From: Microbacterium sp. EST19A
GTDB taxonomy: Bacteria; Actinomycetota; Actinomycetes; Actinomycetales; Microbacteriaceae
DNA length: 64,000 nt
Direction of reading: 5' to 3'
Assembly: GCF_019969685.1 (NCBI RefSeq)
Contig: NZ_JAHXYZ010000003.1
Coordinates: 1-64,000 of the forward strand
A program made the position numbers and the translations under genes. Below the pieces are notes generated by a model that worked only from the letters and a program-made list of their open reading frames with translations, made no database searches and was not told where the DNA came from. Below, piece by piece: positions 27,777-35,253 of the stretch. Every line of letters begins with the position of its first letter. Positions within the stretch are counted from its first letter, which is position 1.

Positions 27777-28682
27777 TCACGCGCACCAGAACCCGCGGAG
27801 GCTCTCCGCCAGGGCTTGCCCCTGCGCGTAGCCTCCGCGGGCGGCAGGGAGTCGGGTCGACGGATCGAGGGCATTGGCATTGAAGACATCGCCCGCGCCG
27901 GCATCCGGGAAGACGGTCTCGACCACGCTGCCGCTCGCGCGGAGCTCCTCGACCTGGGTCGCGAGATCCATGCCCCACGCGAGAGGCTGACGGGATCTGC
28001 CGCCGAACGGCTCCAGGATGAGGACCCGGGAGAACCCTTCGGCGAGGTCGGCGTTCGAGCTGCGCCGGTATCCGCCGTTCAGGTACCGGTCCTCACCGAT
28101 GCGATAGGGCGTCATGGCCGACGTGCTCGCGGCCACCGCGTCCACCAGGTCGATGCCGCTGTGCCGATCGAACACCACGGGTTCGCCGGTACGGGCATCG
28201 ACGGCCGGAATCAGCACGCGCTGCTCGGGCCAGGCGTGGCGGGGGAGCCGGGCGGAGACGATGCTCCGCCAGCGCGCGGCATCCGCTCCTTCCGACGAAT
28301 CCCGCTCGAGTGCCGCCGCACCGATCCTGCGGCGCATGTCGGCGGCGTCGGCCGACGCCGCGATGATCGCGTCGGACCACGCCATGTAGTCGGGCCCGGA
28401 GAGCGCGGGGCGCGTTGCGGGTGGAGTCCGTCCCGGCGCCGGTCGCGCCGGTTCGGCGACGATGGCCGCGTACAACTCGGACGAGGGTGTGCCGCTGGTG
28501 ATCTGCGCCGCAACGGTCGATCCCGCCGAGGTGCCGACGATGAGATCTGCCTCGGTGAGCTCGAGGCTGTGGGCGGACAACCCGGCGATGAGACCGAGCT
28601 GCCAGGCGTTACCGGCTGCTCCGGCTCCGGCGAGGACGAGGGCGCGCGTGAGAGCACGTGATGAGGAGGGAGTGATGTTCAT
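27777..28682 (-). CDS. Patatin-like phospholipase with altered catalytic Asp
   Basis: The 301-residue protein has the patatin oxyanion segment GAGAAGNAWQLG and nucleophile elbow GTSAG. The second catalytic motif, normally DGG, reads YLNGGYRRSSNADLAEG. The AAC codon was checked on the minus strand, so the dyad Asp is Asn here. It may be a weak or non-enzymatic lipid-binding form, or may use another acid. No signal peptide is seen, so it should be cytosolic. A short reading frame with a good Shine-Dalgarno lies upstream in the same frame. Confidence 0.78.
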   Translation of the reverse strand: MNITPSSSRALTRALVLAGAGAAGNAWQLGLIAGLSAHSLELTEADLIVGTSAGSTVAAQITSGTPSSELYAAIVAEPARPAPGRTPPATRPALSGPDYMAWSDAIIAASADAADMRRRIGAAALERDSSEGADAARWRSIVSARLPRHAWPEQRVLIPAVDARTGEPVVFDRHSGIDLVDAVAASTSAMTPYRIGEDRYLNGGYRRSSNADLAEGFSRVLILEPFGGRSRQPLAWGMDLATQVEELRASGSVVETVFPDAGAGDVFNANALDPSTRLPAARGGYAQGQALAESLRGFWCA

Positions 28683-28733
28683 GGGAGTCGCCTTTCGCGA
28701 TGTGCCTGTGCGGCGCTCCCGGTGGCGACGGCG

Positions 28734-28790
28734 TCAGCCGCGTGATCGTGGACTTTCGGAGGGAGCGCCCACTGTGGTCTCTGCATACAT
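28734..28790 (-). CDS. Possible 18-residue leader ORF upstream of the patatin gene
   Basis: A minus-strand ATG at 28790 follows GGAGGT with a 7-base gap and opens MYAETTVGAPSESPRSRG before TGA. It is in frame with the patatin gene, whose ATG is 51 bp further on. It could be a regulatory leader peptide, or chance; codon content gives no decision. Confidence 0.25.
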   Translation of the reverse strand: MYAETTVGAPSESPRSRG

Positions 28791-28839
28791 GGGTCACACC
28801 TCCGTTCATCGGAACACGATCGCCGAACGTTAGCACGGC

Positions 28840-30972
28840 TCACTTCAGCACCACCAGCTCTCGCGTCGTCCTCGTCATGGCCACGTACTGATCCACCGCC
28901 GCGGTGAGGTCGTCGCCGAACTCGTCGGGCCGGACCAGGAGCACCAGGTCGAACTCCAGGCCCTTCGCGCTCTCGGGTGTGAGCGAGCGCACGCGCGGGG
29001 TCGGGACGAACGACTCGTCGCCGATGACACAGGCCGTACCCTCGAGGTGGGCGTCGAGCCAGGCGGCGAGGATGCGGTCCCGCTCCGCCACCGACGCGTA
29101 TGCGACCGGTACTCCGCTGTCGCGCACCGATGTCGGCACGTTGGCGTCGGGGATGGCTCGACGGATGATCGGGGCGGCGGCCTCCATCACCTCCCGTGGT
29201 GTGCGGTAGTTCACGCTCAGCGGCGCGATCCTCGCTCCGCTGACGCCGATTCGCGCGAGGCGGCCCTCCCAGCTCTCGGTGAACCCGTGCCGTGCCTGTG
29301 CCCGATCGCCCACGATCGTGAAGCTGCGCGAGGGGCAGCGGGCGACCAGCATCCGCCATTCCGCGTCGGTGAGCTCCTGCGCCTCGTCGACGACGATGTG
29401 CGCGAAGGGGCCGGCCAGCTCGTCCGGTGAGGCCGCGGGCGGTGCATCGGCGCCTGCGAGCACGTTCCGCGCGTCCTGCCCCTTGAGGATCGACATGACC
29501 TTCATGTCGCTGTCGTCGTTCTCGATCAGGTGGTCGATCACGTGGGACATCTGGTCCTCTGCCGCGGCGACAGCGGCCTGGCGACGATGCTCCTGACGGA
29601 CGCTCTCCGGATCGCCGATGCGTCGACGCGCCGCGTCCAGCACCGGGAGGTCGGAGACGGTCCAGGCCGCCGGGTCGTCCCGTTGGAGGAGAGCGACCTC
29701 GGTGGTCGACAGCGCCGGTGCGCACTGCTGCAGAAAGGCGGGCGAGGTCCACAGGCGGGCGACGACGGATGCCGGTGACAGGAGGGGCCACGCGCGGACG
29801 AACGCGCCCGTGAGTTCCTCGTCCTGCCGCAGCCATCGCCGGACGACGTGCGGAGGCACATCGTCGTCATCGATCTGATCGACCAGCAGCTCGAGGATCT
29901 CCTCCCAGACCTCGTCGCGGGCCTCGTTGTGAGGGGAGGCCGGATCCGCGGCTGAGAACACCTCCGCCCACTCCTCGCGGCTCAGCCACAGATCGGCCCA
30001 GGGTGACTCGATGCGCATGGCGTGCTGAGGCGGGTGCTCGAACGCCGACGCGGCGGCAGCGACCAGCGACTGCGGATCGAGGCTCGCCTTCAATGCCGCG
30101 ATCCGGTGATCTCTATCCTCTTGCGCTGCCGATCCCTCGGGCGTGAGATCGCGCAACGTGGCGAGTCGCACGGTGTCTTCGCCGAGACTGGGCAGCACGT
30201 CTTCGACGTAGGCGAGGTAGTGCGCGTTCGGCCCGACGAGCAGCATGCCGCCGCCGCCCTGCGTGAGCCGTGGCTCGGCGTACAGGAGGTGCGCGGCACG
30301 ATGCAGGGCCACGACGGTCTTCCCCGTACCCGGACCCCCGTCGACGACCAGTGCACCGCGGGAAGGGGTGCGGATGATCGAATCCTGATCCGCCTGGATC
30401 GTCGCGAGCACGTCGCGCATCCTCGAAGTCCGGTGGCTGGCGAGGCCCGCGATGAAGGCGGACTGGTCATCGAGTGCGGCGGTGTTCTCGAATCCGTCCG
30501 GCGACAGTGCCTCGTCCCAGTAGTCGCTGATCCGTCCGTCGGTCCAGCGGTAGCGACGGCGCGAGACGATGCCGCGGGGATCCTCCATCGTCGCGGCGAA
30601 ATAGGGTTCCGCAGCGGGCGCACGCCAGTCGATGAGCAGCCGGGTGCCGTCGGCGGCAGCCAGCCCCGTACGGCCGATGTAGATCGGAGGGCCTTCCGTG
30701 GGCGTCATCCGGCCGAGGCACACGTCGATGCCGAAGCGGTCGAGCACTCGGAGCCGGCTGCTGAGCCGGCGGATCTCCAGATCGCGGTCCACGGCGTCGC
30801 CGCCGAGGTGGGCGGTCTGTCGGCGCACCTCGGTCAGACGGGCCGAGGTCTCCGCACGCTGGAGCTGCAGGGTGTCGGCGATGCGACCGAGGTGCGTGCG
30901 GTCGGCGTCGAGGAGTGCGGGCGCGGCTTTCGCCGTCAGATTGTCGGGGAGCAGGAAGGGGTCGATGGGCAT
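28840..30972 (-). CDS. helR: RNA polymerase recycling motor ATPase, HelR/HelD type
   Basis: This 710-residue UvrD-like SF1 ATPase has an N-terminal coiled-coil region with RDLEIRRLSSRLRVLDRFGI (about 64-83). Walker A is GGPGTGKT (212-219), Walker B VVDEAQELTD lies near 560, and the Arg-rich motif YRTPREV and a C-terminal motif VI (YVAMTRTTREL) follow. HelD proteins strip stalled RNA polymerase; HelR forms displace bound rifamycins. The element at 31034-31052 supports the HelR assignment. The ATG at 30972 follows AAGGAGA and was chosen over a far-upstream ATG. Confidence 0.8.
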   Translation of the reverse strand: MPIDPFLLPDNLTAKAAPALLDADRTHLGRIADTLQLQRAETSARLTEVRRQTAHLGGDAVDRDLEIRRLSSRLRVLDRFGIDVCLGRMTPTEGPPIYIGRTGLAAADGTRLLIDWRAPAAEPYFAATMEDPRGIVSRRRYRWTDGRISDYWDEALSPDGFENTAALDDQSAFIAGLASHRTSRMRDVLATIQADQDSIIRTPSRGALVVDGGPGTGKTVVALHRAAHLLYAEPRLTQGGGGMLLVGPNAHYLAYVEDVLPSLGEDTVRLATLRDLTPEGSAAQEDRDHRIAALKASLDPQSLVAAAASAFEHPPQHAMRIESPWADLWLSREEWAEVFSAADPASPHNEARDEVWEEILELLVDQIDDDDVPPHVVRRWLRQDEELTGAFVRAWPLLSPASVVARLWTSPAFLQQCAPALSTTEVALLQRDDPAAWTVSDLPVLDAARRRIGDPESVRQEHRRQAAVAAAEDQMSHVIDHLIENDDSDMKVMSILKGQDARNVLAGADAPPAASPDELAGPFAHIVVDEAQELTDAEWRMLVARCPSRSFTIVGDRAQARHGFTESWEGRLARIGVSGARIAPLSVNYRTPREVMEAAAPIIRRAIPDANVPTSVRDSGVPVAYASVAERDRILAAWLDAHLEGTACVIGDESFVPTPRVRSLTPESAKGLEFDLVLLVRPDEFGDDLTAAVDQYVAMTRTTRELVVLK

Positions 30973-31016
30973 GAATCTCCTTCGCGCTCGAGCGCAGATC
31001 GCACGAGCGAGGGTCG

Positions 31017-31022
31017 ATTCTG
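31017..31022 (-). promoter_or_regulatory. Candidate -10 of helR
   Basis: CAGAAT on the minus strand lies 11 bp downstream of the RAE and 44 bp before the helR ATG. With this -10, the RAE would cover the -35 region. Confidence 0.4.
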
Positions 31023-31033
31023 CCCCACGACGG

Positions 31034-31052
31034 GGGTCTTGCGGCAAGCCCC
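31034..31052 (-). promoter_or_regulatory. Rifamycin-associated element (RAE)
   Basis: On the minus strand the site reads GGGGCTTGCCGCAAGACCC. As I recall the published consensus (GGGGCTTGCGGCAAGGCCC), this matches 17 of 19 bases. It lies 61 bp upstream of helR and reads in the same direction. Confidence 0.75.
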
Positions 31053-31089
31053 CACCCCAGCGATATCCTGGAAATGCAAGGAGGCGCGG

Positions 31090-31263
31090 ATGCCGGACGA
31101 TCATCGTCCGCCCGGGCTTTGCGCGGCGGCGGAGGTATGCCCTCCCGACAGGCCCCGCCCCAGACGGAGTCGTCGAGAGGGCCACCGCCCTTCCCGGACG
31201 GTTGGGGAGGCGGCGAAGATATCGCTGCACTCATCGGCTGATCCCCAGACTCAGCCCTTGTAG
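31090..31263 (+). CDS. Possible small ORF divergent from helR
   Basis: A 57-residue frame opens at an ATG with AAGGAGG five bases upstream and TATCCT (31064-31069) further up. The product (MPDDHRPPGLCAAAEVCPPD at its start) is Pro/Arg-rich with no recognisable domain. A 17-bp palindrome (31094-31110) lies inside its first codons. The strong ribosome-binding site is the only solid argument for it, and it could be a leader peptide or non-coding. Confidence 0.25.
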   Translation: MPDDHRPPGLCAAAEVCPPDRPRPRRSRREGHRPSRTVGEAAKISLHSSADPQTQPL

Positions 31264-31378
31264 CCCCCGCTACACATAGCAGAGTACATCGATTTTGTCT
31301 TGTCCACCATTTGGGGGACAAAGAAATTTTCGAAACTTGATCGAACACGACGCCGGTTGTCTTCTCGACACCACTGCC

Positions 31379-31384
31379 TAAGGT
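31379..31384 (+). promoter_or_regulatory. -10 element, leaderless type
   Basis: TAAGGT lies 6 bp before the ATG at 31391. The AGGTGG overlapping it could also serve as a weak Shine-Dalgarno for an upstream start. Confidence 0.4.
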
Positions 31385-31390
31385 GGAGAC

Positions 31391-31771
31391 ATGGACAGAC
31401 TGCTCGTTCTTCCGGCTCACGTCGCGATTCCTCACGGCCACCGCCTCGAGGTGATCGAGCAGATCGACCTCCTTACCGAGGAGCCCGTCGTCCTCGCCGT
31501 CGTCGACCTCGACACCGGCATCCGCTACCGGCGCGCTGACGAGGCGCGCGGCGATTTCACGCGCTGGATCGGACGAGTGCTGGAGTGCACGGTGACGATC
31601 GGAGGGTCCGGGCGCACGGTGCTGCGCGTCGATCCGATCGGGCAGGGCTCCGCCGGAGCGAAGGGCGCACTGCACGGCGCCGACGCCGCAGCGGATGCCG
31701 CGAAGGCCGAGGCCGACCGCTGGGGTGGCACGGATCGCCCGCCGACGGAGGAACCCGAACGCTTCTGGTGA
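31391..31771 (+). CDS. Hypothetical protein
   Basis: This is a 126-residue soluble protein of unknown function. Residues 1-85 look like a compact alpha/beta domain (EQIDLLTEEPVVLAVVDLD, then IRYRRADEARGDFTRW), and the last 40 residues are Ala/Gly/Pro-rich and disordered. It has no signal peptide or membrane segment. It stands alone between helR and the convergent dnaE2, so context gives no hint of its job. Confidence 0.6.
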   Translation: MDRLLVLPAHVAIPHGHRLEVIEQIDLLTEEPVVLAVVDLDTGIRYRRADEARGDFTRWIGRVLECTVTIGGSGRTVLRVDPIGQGSAGAKGALHGADAAADAAKAEADRWGGTDRPPTEEPERFW

Positions 31772-31791
31772 GCTCCGCCCTCTGACCGACA

Positions 31792-34700
31792 TCAGCGGAA
31801 GTCCCTGGACCGATGTGTGAGCCCGGTGCGCAGATCCTCGAAGGCGTCGGCGAGCACGTTCACGACGCCCTCCTCTGAGCGCTCCAGGATGCCGCGGATG
31901 ATGAGCGCCGGCGAGTCGCGCGCCACGCGCCGATAGCGGTTCCACACGCCGGTCGAGCAGACGACGTTCACCAGTCCGCTCTCGTCTTCGAGGTTCATGA
32001 ACGTGATGCCGGAGGCCGTCGCCGGTCTCTGGCGGTGGGTGACGAGGCCGGCGACCTCGATGCGCCGACCGGACTCGTGCTCGCGCAGGTCGGCGGCGGT
32101 CAGGACGCCGCGTTCGTGCAGCGCGTCGCGGAAATGGGTCATCGGGTGATCATCGGTCGACACCCCGGTCGCCCAGAGGTCGGCGGAGAGCCGCTCATAG
32201 CTGGTCTGATCGGCGAACAGCGGCGGCTGCACGGCGACCGAGGTGCCGGGGAGGAAGCGCGACCGGTCATCCGCTGCCGCCCCCGCGAGCCAGATCGCCT
32301 CTCGCCGCTCCAGGCCGAGGCAGGCGAACGCCCCGGCGGTGGCGAGCGCCTCCAGCTGCGCGGCGGTGGCATCCGTGCGTCGCACCAGGTCGTGCAGATC
32401 GCGGTAGAGGCCGTTCGCCTCGCGTTCGGCGACGATCTTCTCCGCCAGGGGGACCCCGATCCCGCGGATGCCGCTGAGCCCCAGTCGCACGGCGTAGGAA
32501 CCGTCCCTGCGGTGCGTCTCTGAGACATCGGGTGCGTCTCTGTCGAAACGGAGCGTCGGCGGCTGCGGGATGACGAGGCAGTCATCCCGGCCGGTCGGCT
32601 TCCGCACTGCGGGCCCCGCGAGCGGCTCCAGCGTCTCCGTGGCCCCCGAGACATGCAGATCGGGACGCCGGACCTCGACACCGTGCCGCCGGGCATCCGC
32701 TGTGAGGGTCGCGCCGGAGTAGAAGCCCATCGGCTGCGAGCGCAGGAGGCCGGCGAGGAACGCGGCGGGGTAGTGCAGCTTCAGCCAGGAGCTGGCATAG
32801 ACGAGGAGCGCGAACGACAGCGAATGCGACTCGGCGAAACCGAAGTTCGAGAACGCCTGGATCTGCGCGTAGATGCGATCCGAGGCTTCGGTGTCGAGCC
32901 CGCGCCTGGCCATCCCCGCGTACAGCTTCTCCCGCACCCGCTCGATCTTCTCCAGTCCTCGCTTGGACCCCATGGCCCGACGCAGCAGATCGGCCTCATC
33001 GGCTGTGCAGTCGCCGACCGCCGTGGCCATCTGGATGAGCTGCTCCTGGAAGATCGGGACCCCCAGGGTGCGCTTCAGGATCGGTTCGAGATCGCTGTGC
33101 GGGTAGGGGATCGGGAAGTCCACCGGTTCCTCGCCCCGGGTGGCGCGCTCCCTGTTCTCCTCGTCGACACGGTCCTTCGCGATCTTGCGTCGGACGAACG
33201 GATGCACGGCCCCGCCCTGGATGGGTCCGGGGCGGATGAGGGCGATCTGGATGGCGAGGTCGTAGAAGCTCCGCGGCTGCAGGCGGGGGAGCAGACCGAT
33301 CTGCGCGCGGGACTCCACCTGGAACACCCCGATCGAATCCGCCCGGCAGAGCATGTCATAGACCCCCGGCTCCTCCTTGGGGAGCGTCTCGAGCGTCCAC
33401 TCCTCTCCGGTGGCCTCTCGGATCATGTCGAAGCAGTGCTGCAGTGCGGCGAGCATCCCGAGACCCAGCAGGTCGAACTTCACCAGTCCCATGAAGGCGG
33501 CGTCGTCCTTGTCCCACTGGATCACGGTGCGGTTCTCCATGCGGGCGTGCTCGACCGGCACGACCTCGCCGACCGGTCGCGCCGTGAGCACCATGCCGCC
33601 GGAGTGGATGCCGAGGTGGCGCGGGGCCTTCAGCAGCTCGCCCGCGTAGTCGAGCACGTTCTCGGGGATGTCGTGCCCGTCGGAGGGCTCCAGACCCGTG
33701 CTCCAGCCGTCGACCTGACGGGACCAGGCGTCCTGCTGGCCAGGGGAGTGGCCGAGCGCCCTGGCCATGTCGCGCACCGCGTTCTTCGGACGGTACTGGA
33801 TGACGTTCGCCACCTGCGCTGCGCGCTCCCTGCCGTACTCGCGGTACACCCACTGGATGATCTCCTCCCGGCGACGGGAGTCGAAGTCCACGTCGATGTC
33901 CGGCTCCTCGGTGCGGGTGGTGGCGAGGAACCGCTCGAAGGGGAGGCCGTACAGGATCGGGTCGACGGCGGTGATGCCCAGCAGATAGCAGACCGCGCTC
34001 GCCGCCGCCGATCCGCGCCCCTGGCAGAGGATGCCGAGCCGTCGCGCCTCGGTGACGATGCCGTGCACGATGAGGAAGTACCCGGGGAAGTCCTTCTCCT
34101 CGATGACGTCGAGCTCCCGCTCGATGCGGCGGTGTCCGTCGTCGTTCAGCCGCGGGTACTTCGACGGCACGGCCTCCCACACCAGCTGCCGCAGCCAGCT
34201 CATCGGCGTGTGCCCCTCCGGCACCTTCTGCTTCGGCAGCGCCGGACGCGCGAGCCGCAACGGGAAGGCGGATGCCGCGGCCAGCTCGAGGCCGTGCGAG
34301 ATCGCACCGGGGTAGCGCTGGAAGCGCGCCGACATCTCCGCTCCACTGCGCAGGTGCGCGCCGCCGTGCGCGGGCAGCCACCCGTCGAGCTCGTCCATGC
34401 TGCGCACCGCCCGCACGGCGGCGATCGCCTCGGCGAGCGGGGCCTGCGCGGGACCGGCGTAGTGCACGTTGTTCGTGGCCACCACGGGCAGTCGCATCCG
34501 TCTGGCGAGCTCGGCGAGGGTGTCGTTGCGGCGGGTGTCCTGCGGGTCTCCGTGGTCGAAGAGCTCGACGGCGACGTGGTCTGCTCCGAACAGGTCGACG
34601 AGGGTTCGGAGCGGGGTCGCGGCATCGCCGGCCTCGAGCCCCTGGCGCACCGCGCCTTTGCGGCATCCGGTCAGGATCGTCCAGTGCCCGCCGGCGCTCG

Positions 34701-35253
34701 CCGCGAGCTCGTCGAGGTCGTAGACCGGTCGTCCCTTCTCGCCTCCGCGCAGCTGGGCGGTGGTGATCGCGCCGGAGAGGCGGTGATAGCCCTCCATCCC
34801 GCGGGCGAGCACCAGCAGATGCTCGCCCACAGGGTCGGGGCTGCCCCGCTGCGGGGCGGGAAGGTCGAGAGACAGCTCGGCGCCGTACACCGTCTGCAGC
34901 GGCGTCTTCATGAGCTCGGCCTGGTCGGCGAACCGCGCGGCGCCGTAGAAGCCGTCGTGGTCGGTGAGCGCGAGAGCGGTGAGACCGAGACGCTCGGCCT
35001 CGGCGAGGAGATCTTCCGGGGCGGAGGCGCCGTCGAGGAACGAGTACGAGGAGTGCGCGTGCAGCTCGGCGTAGGGAACCGCATCGACCGGCCGCGATAT
35101 GCCGGTGACCGGTGTGCGCTGTCGGCGACGGCTCACCGGCCCGGGGTCGGGTCGCGACGCGGGCGGTTCGATGTTCTGCCGCGGGGGCGGCTCCTCTCCG
35201 CTCAGGGTGCGCTCGAGCTCGCCCCAGGTCTGCGGCGGATTGTGCCAGCCCAT
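31792..35253 (-). CDS. dnaE2: Error-prone DNA polymerase DnaE2 (ImuC)
   Basis: The 1153-residue C-family polymerase has an N-terminal PHP domain (ELHAHSSYSFLDG, about 63-75), the polymerase metal motif PDIDVDFDSRR (near 450), helix-hairpin-helix segments, and a C-terminal OB fold (GRRIEVAGLVTHRQRPAT). It performs damage-induced translesion synthesis with ImuA and ImuB. A proline-rich 50-residue N-terminal extension precedes the PHP domain. Its ATG overlaps the imuB stop (ATGA), so the mutasome genes are translated together. Confidence 0.93.
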   Translation of the reverse strand: MGWHNPPQTWGELERTLSGEEPPPRQNIEPPASRPDPGPVSRRRQRTPVTGISRPVDAVPYAELHAHSSYSFLDGASAPEDLLAEAERLGLTALALTDHDGFYGAARFADQAELMKTPLQTVYGAELSLDLPAPQRGSPDPVGEHLLVLARGMEGYHRLSGAITTAQLRGGEKGRPVYDLDELAASAGGHWTILTGCRKGAVRQGLEAGDAATPLRTLVDLFGADHVAVELFDHGDPQDTRRNDTLAELARRMRLPVVATNNVHYAGPAQAPLAEAIAAVRAVRSMDELDGWLPAHGGAHLRSGAEMSARFQRYPGAISHGLELAAASAFPLRLARPALPKQKVPEGHTPMSWLRQLVWEAVPSKYPRLNDDGHRRIERELDVIEEKDFPGYFLIVHGIVTEARRLGILCQGRGSAAASAVCYLLGITAVDPILYGLPFERFLATTRTEEPDIDVDFDSRRREEIIQWVYREYGRERAAQVANVIQYRPKNAVRDMARALGHSPGQQDAWSRQVDGWSTGLEPSDGHDIPENVLDYAGELLKAPRHLGIHSGGMVLTARPVGEVVPVEHARMENRTVIQWDKDDAAFMGLVKFDLLGLGMLAALQHCFDMIREATGEEWTLETLPKEEPGVYDMLCRADSIGVFQVESRAQIGLLPRLQPRSFYDLAIQIALIRPGPIQGGAVHPFVRRKIAKDRVDEENRERATRGEEPVDFPIPYPHSDLEPILKRTLGVPIFQEQLIQMATAVGDCTADEADLLRRAMGSKRGLEKIERVREKLYAGMARRGLDTEASDRIYAQIQAFSNFGFAESHSLSFALLVYASSWLKLHYPAAFLAGLLRSQPMGFYSGATLTADARRHGVEVRRPDLHVSGATETLEPLAGPAVRKPTGRDDCLVIPQPPTLRFDRDAPDVSETHRRDGSYAVRLGLSGIRGIGVPLAEKIVAEREANGLYRDLHDLVRRTDATAAQLEALATAGAFACLGLERREAIWLAGAAADDRSRFLPGTSVAVQPPLFADQTSYERLSADLWATGVSTDDHPMTHFRDALHERGVLTAADLREHESGRRIEVAGLVTHRQRPATASGITFMNLEDESGLVNVVCSTGVWNRYRRVARDSPALIIRGILERSEEGVVNVLADAFEDLRTGLTHRSRDFR

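Larger units (their letters stand above)
30973..31390. other. 418-bp divergent intergenic region
   Basis: From left to right it holds the helR Shine-Dalgarno, a 12-bp palindrome GCGCTCGAGCGC (30984-30995), a -10 and the RAE for helR, a TATCCT hexamer (31064-31069), and a small possible ORF. It ends in an AT-rich patch (about 31261-31345) with a TTGTCC/GGACAA inverted repeat (about 31299-31322), then the promoter of the gene at 31391. No RNA gene was recognised. Confidence 0.6.

Noticed and set aside
28804..28815. GTTC-ATCG-GAAC, considered as a second SOS box near helR
   Set aside because: The half-sites are in the reverse order to a LexA box (GAAC-N4-GTTC), so it does not fit the operator.
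31261..31345. AT-rich patch with a TTGTCC/GGACAA inverted repeat, considered as an attachment site or insertion scar
   Set aside because: There is no integrase, transposase or flanking direct repeat, and the patch is simply the low-GC part of a promoter region.
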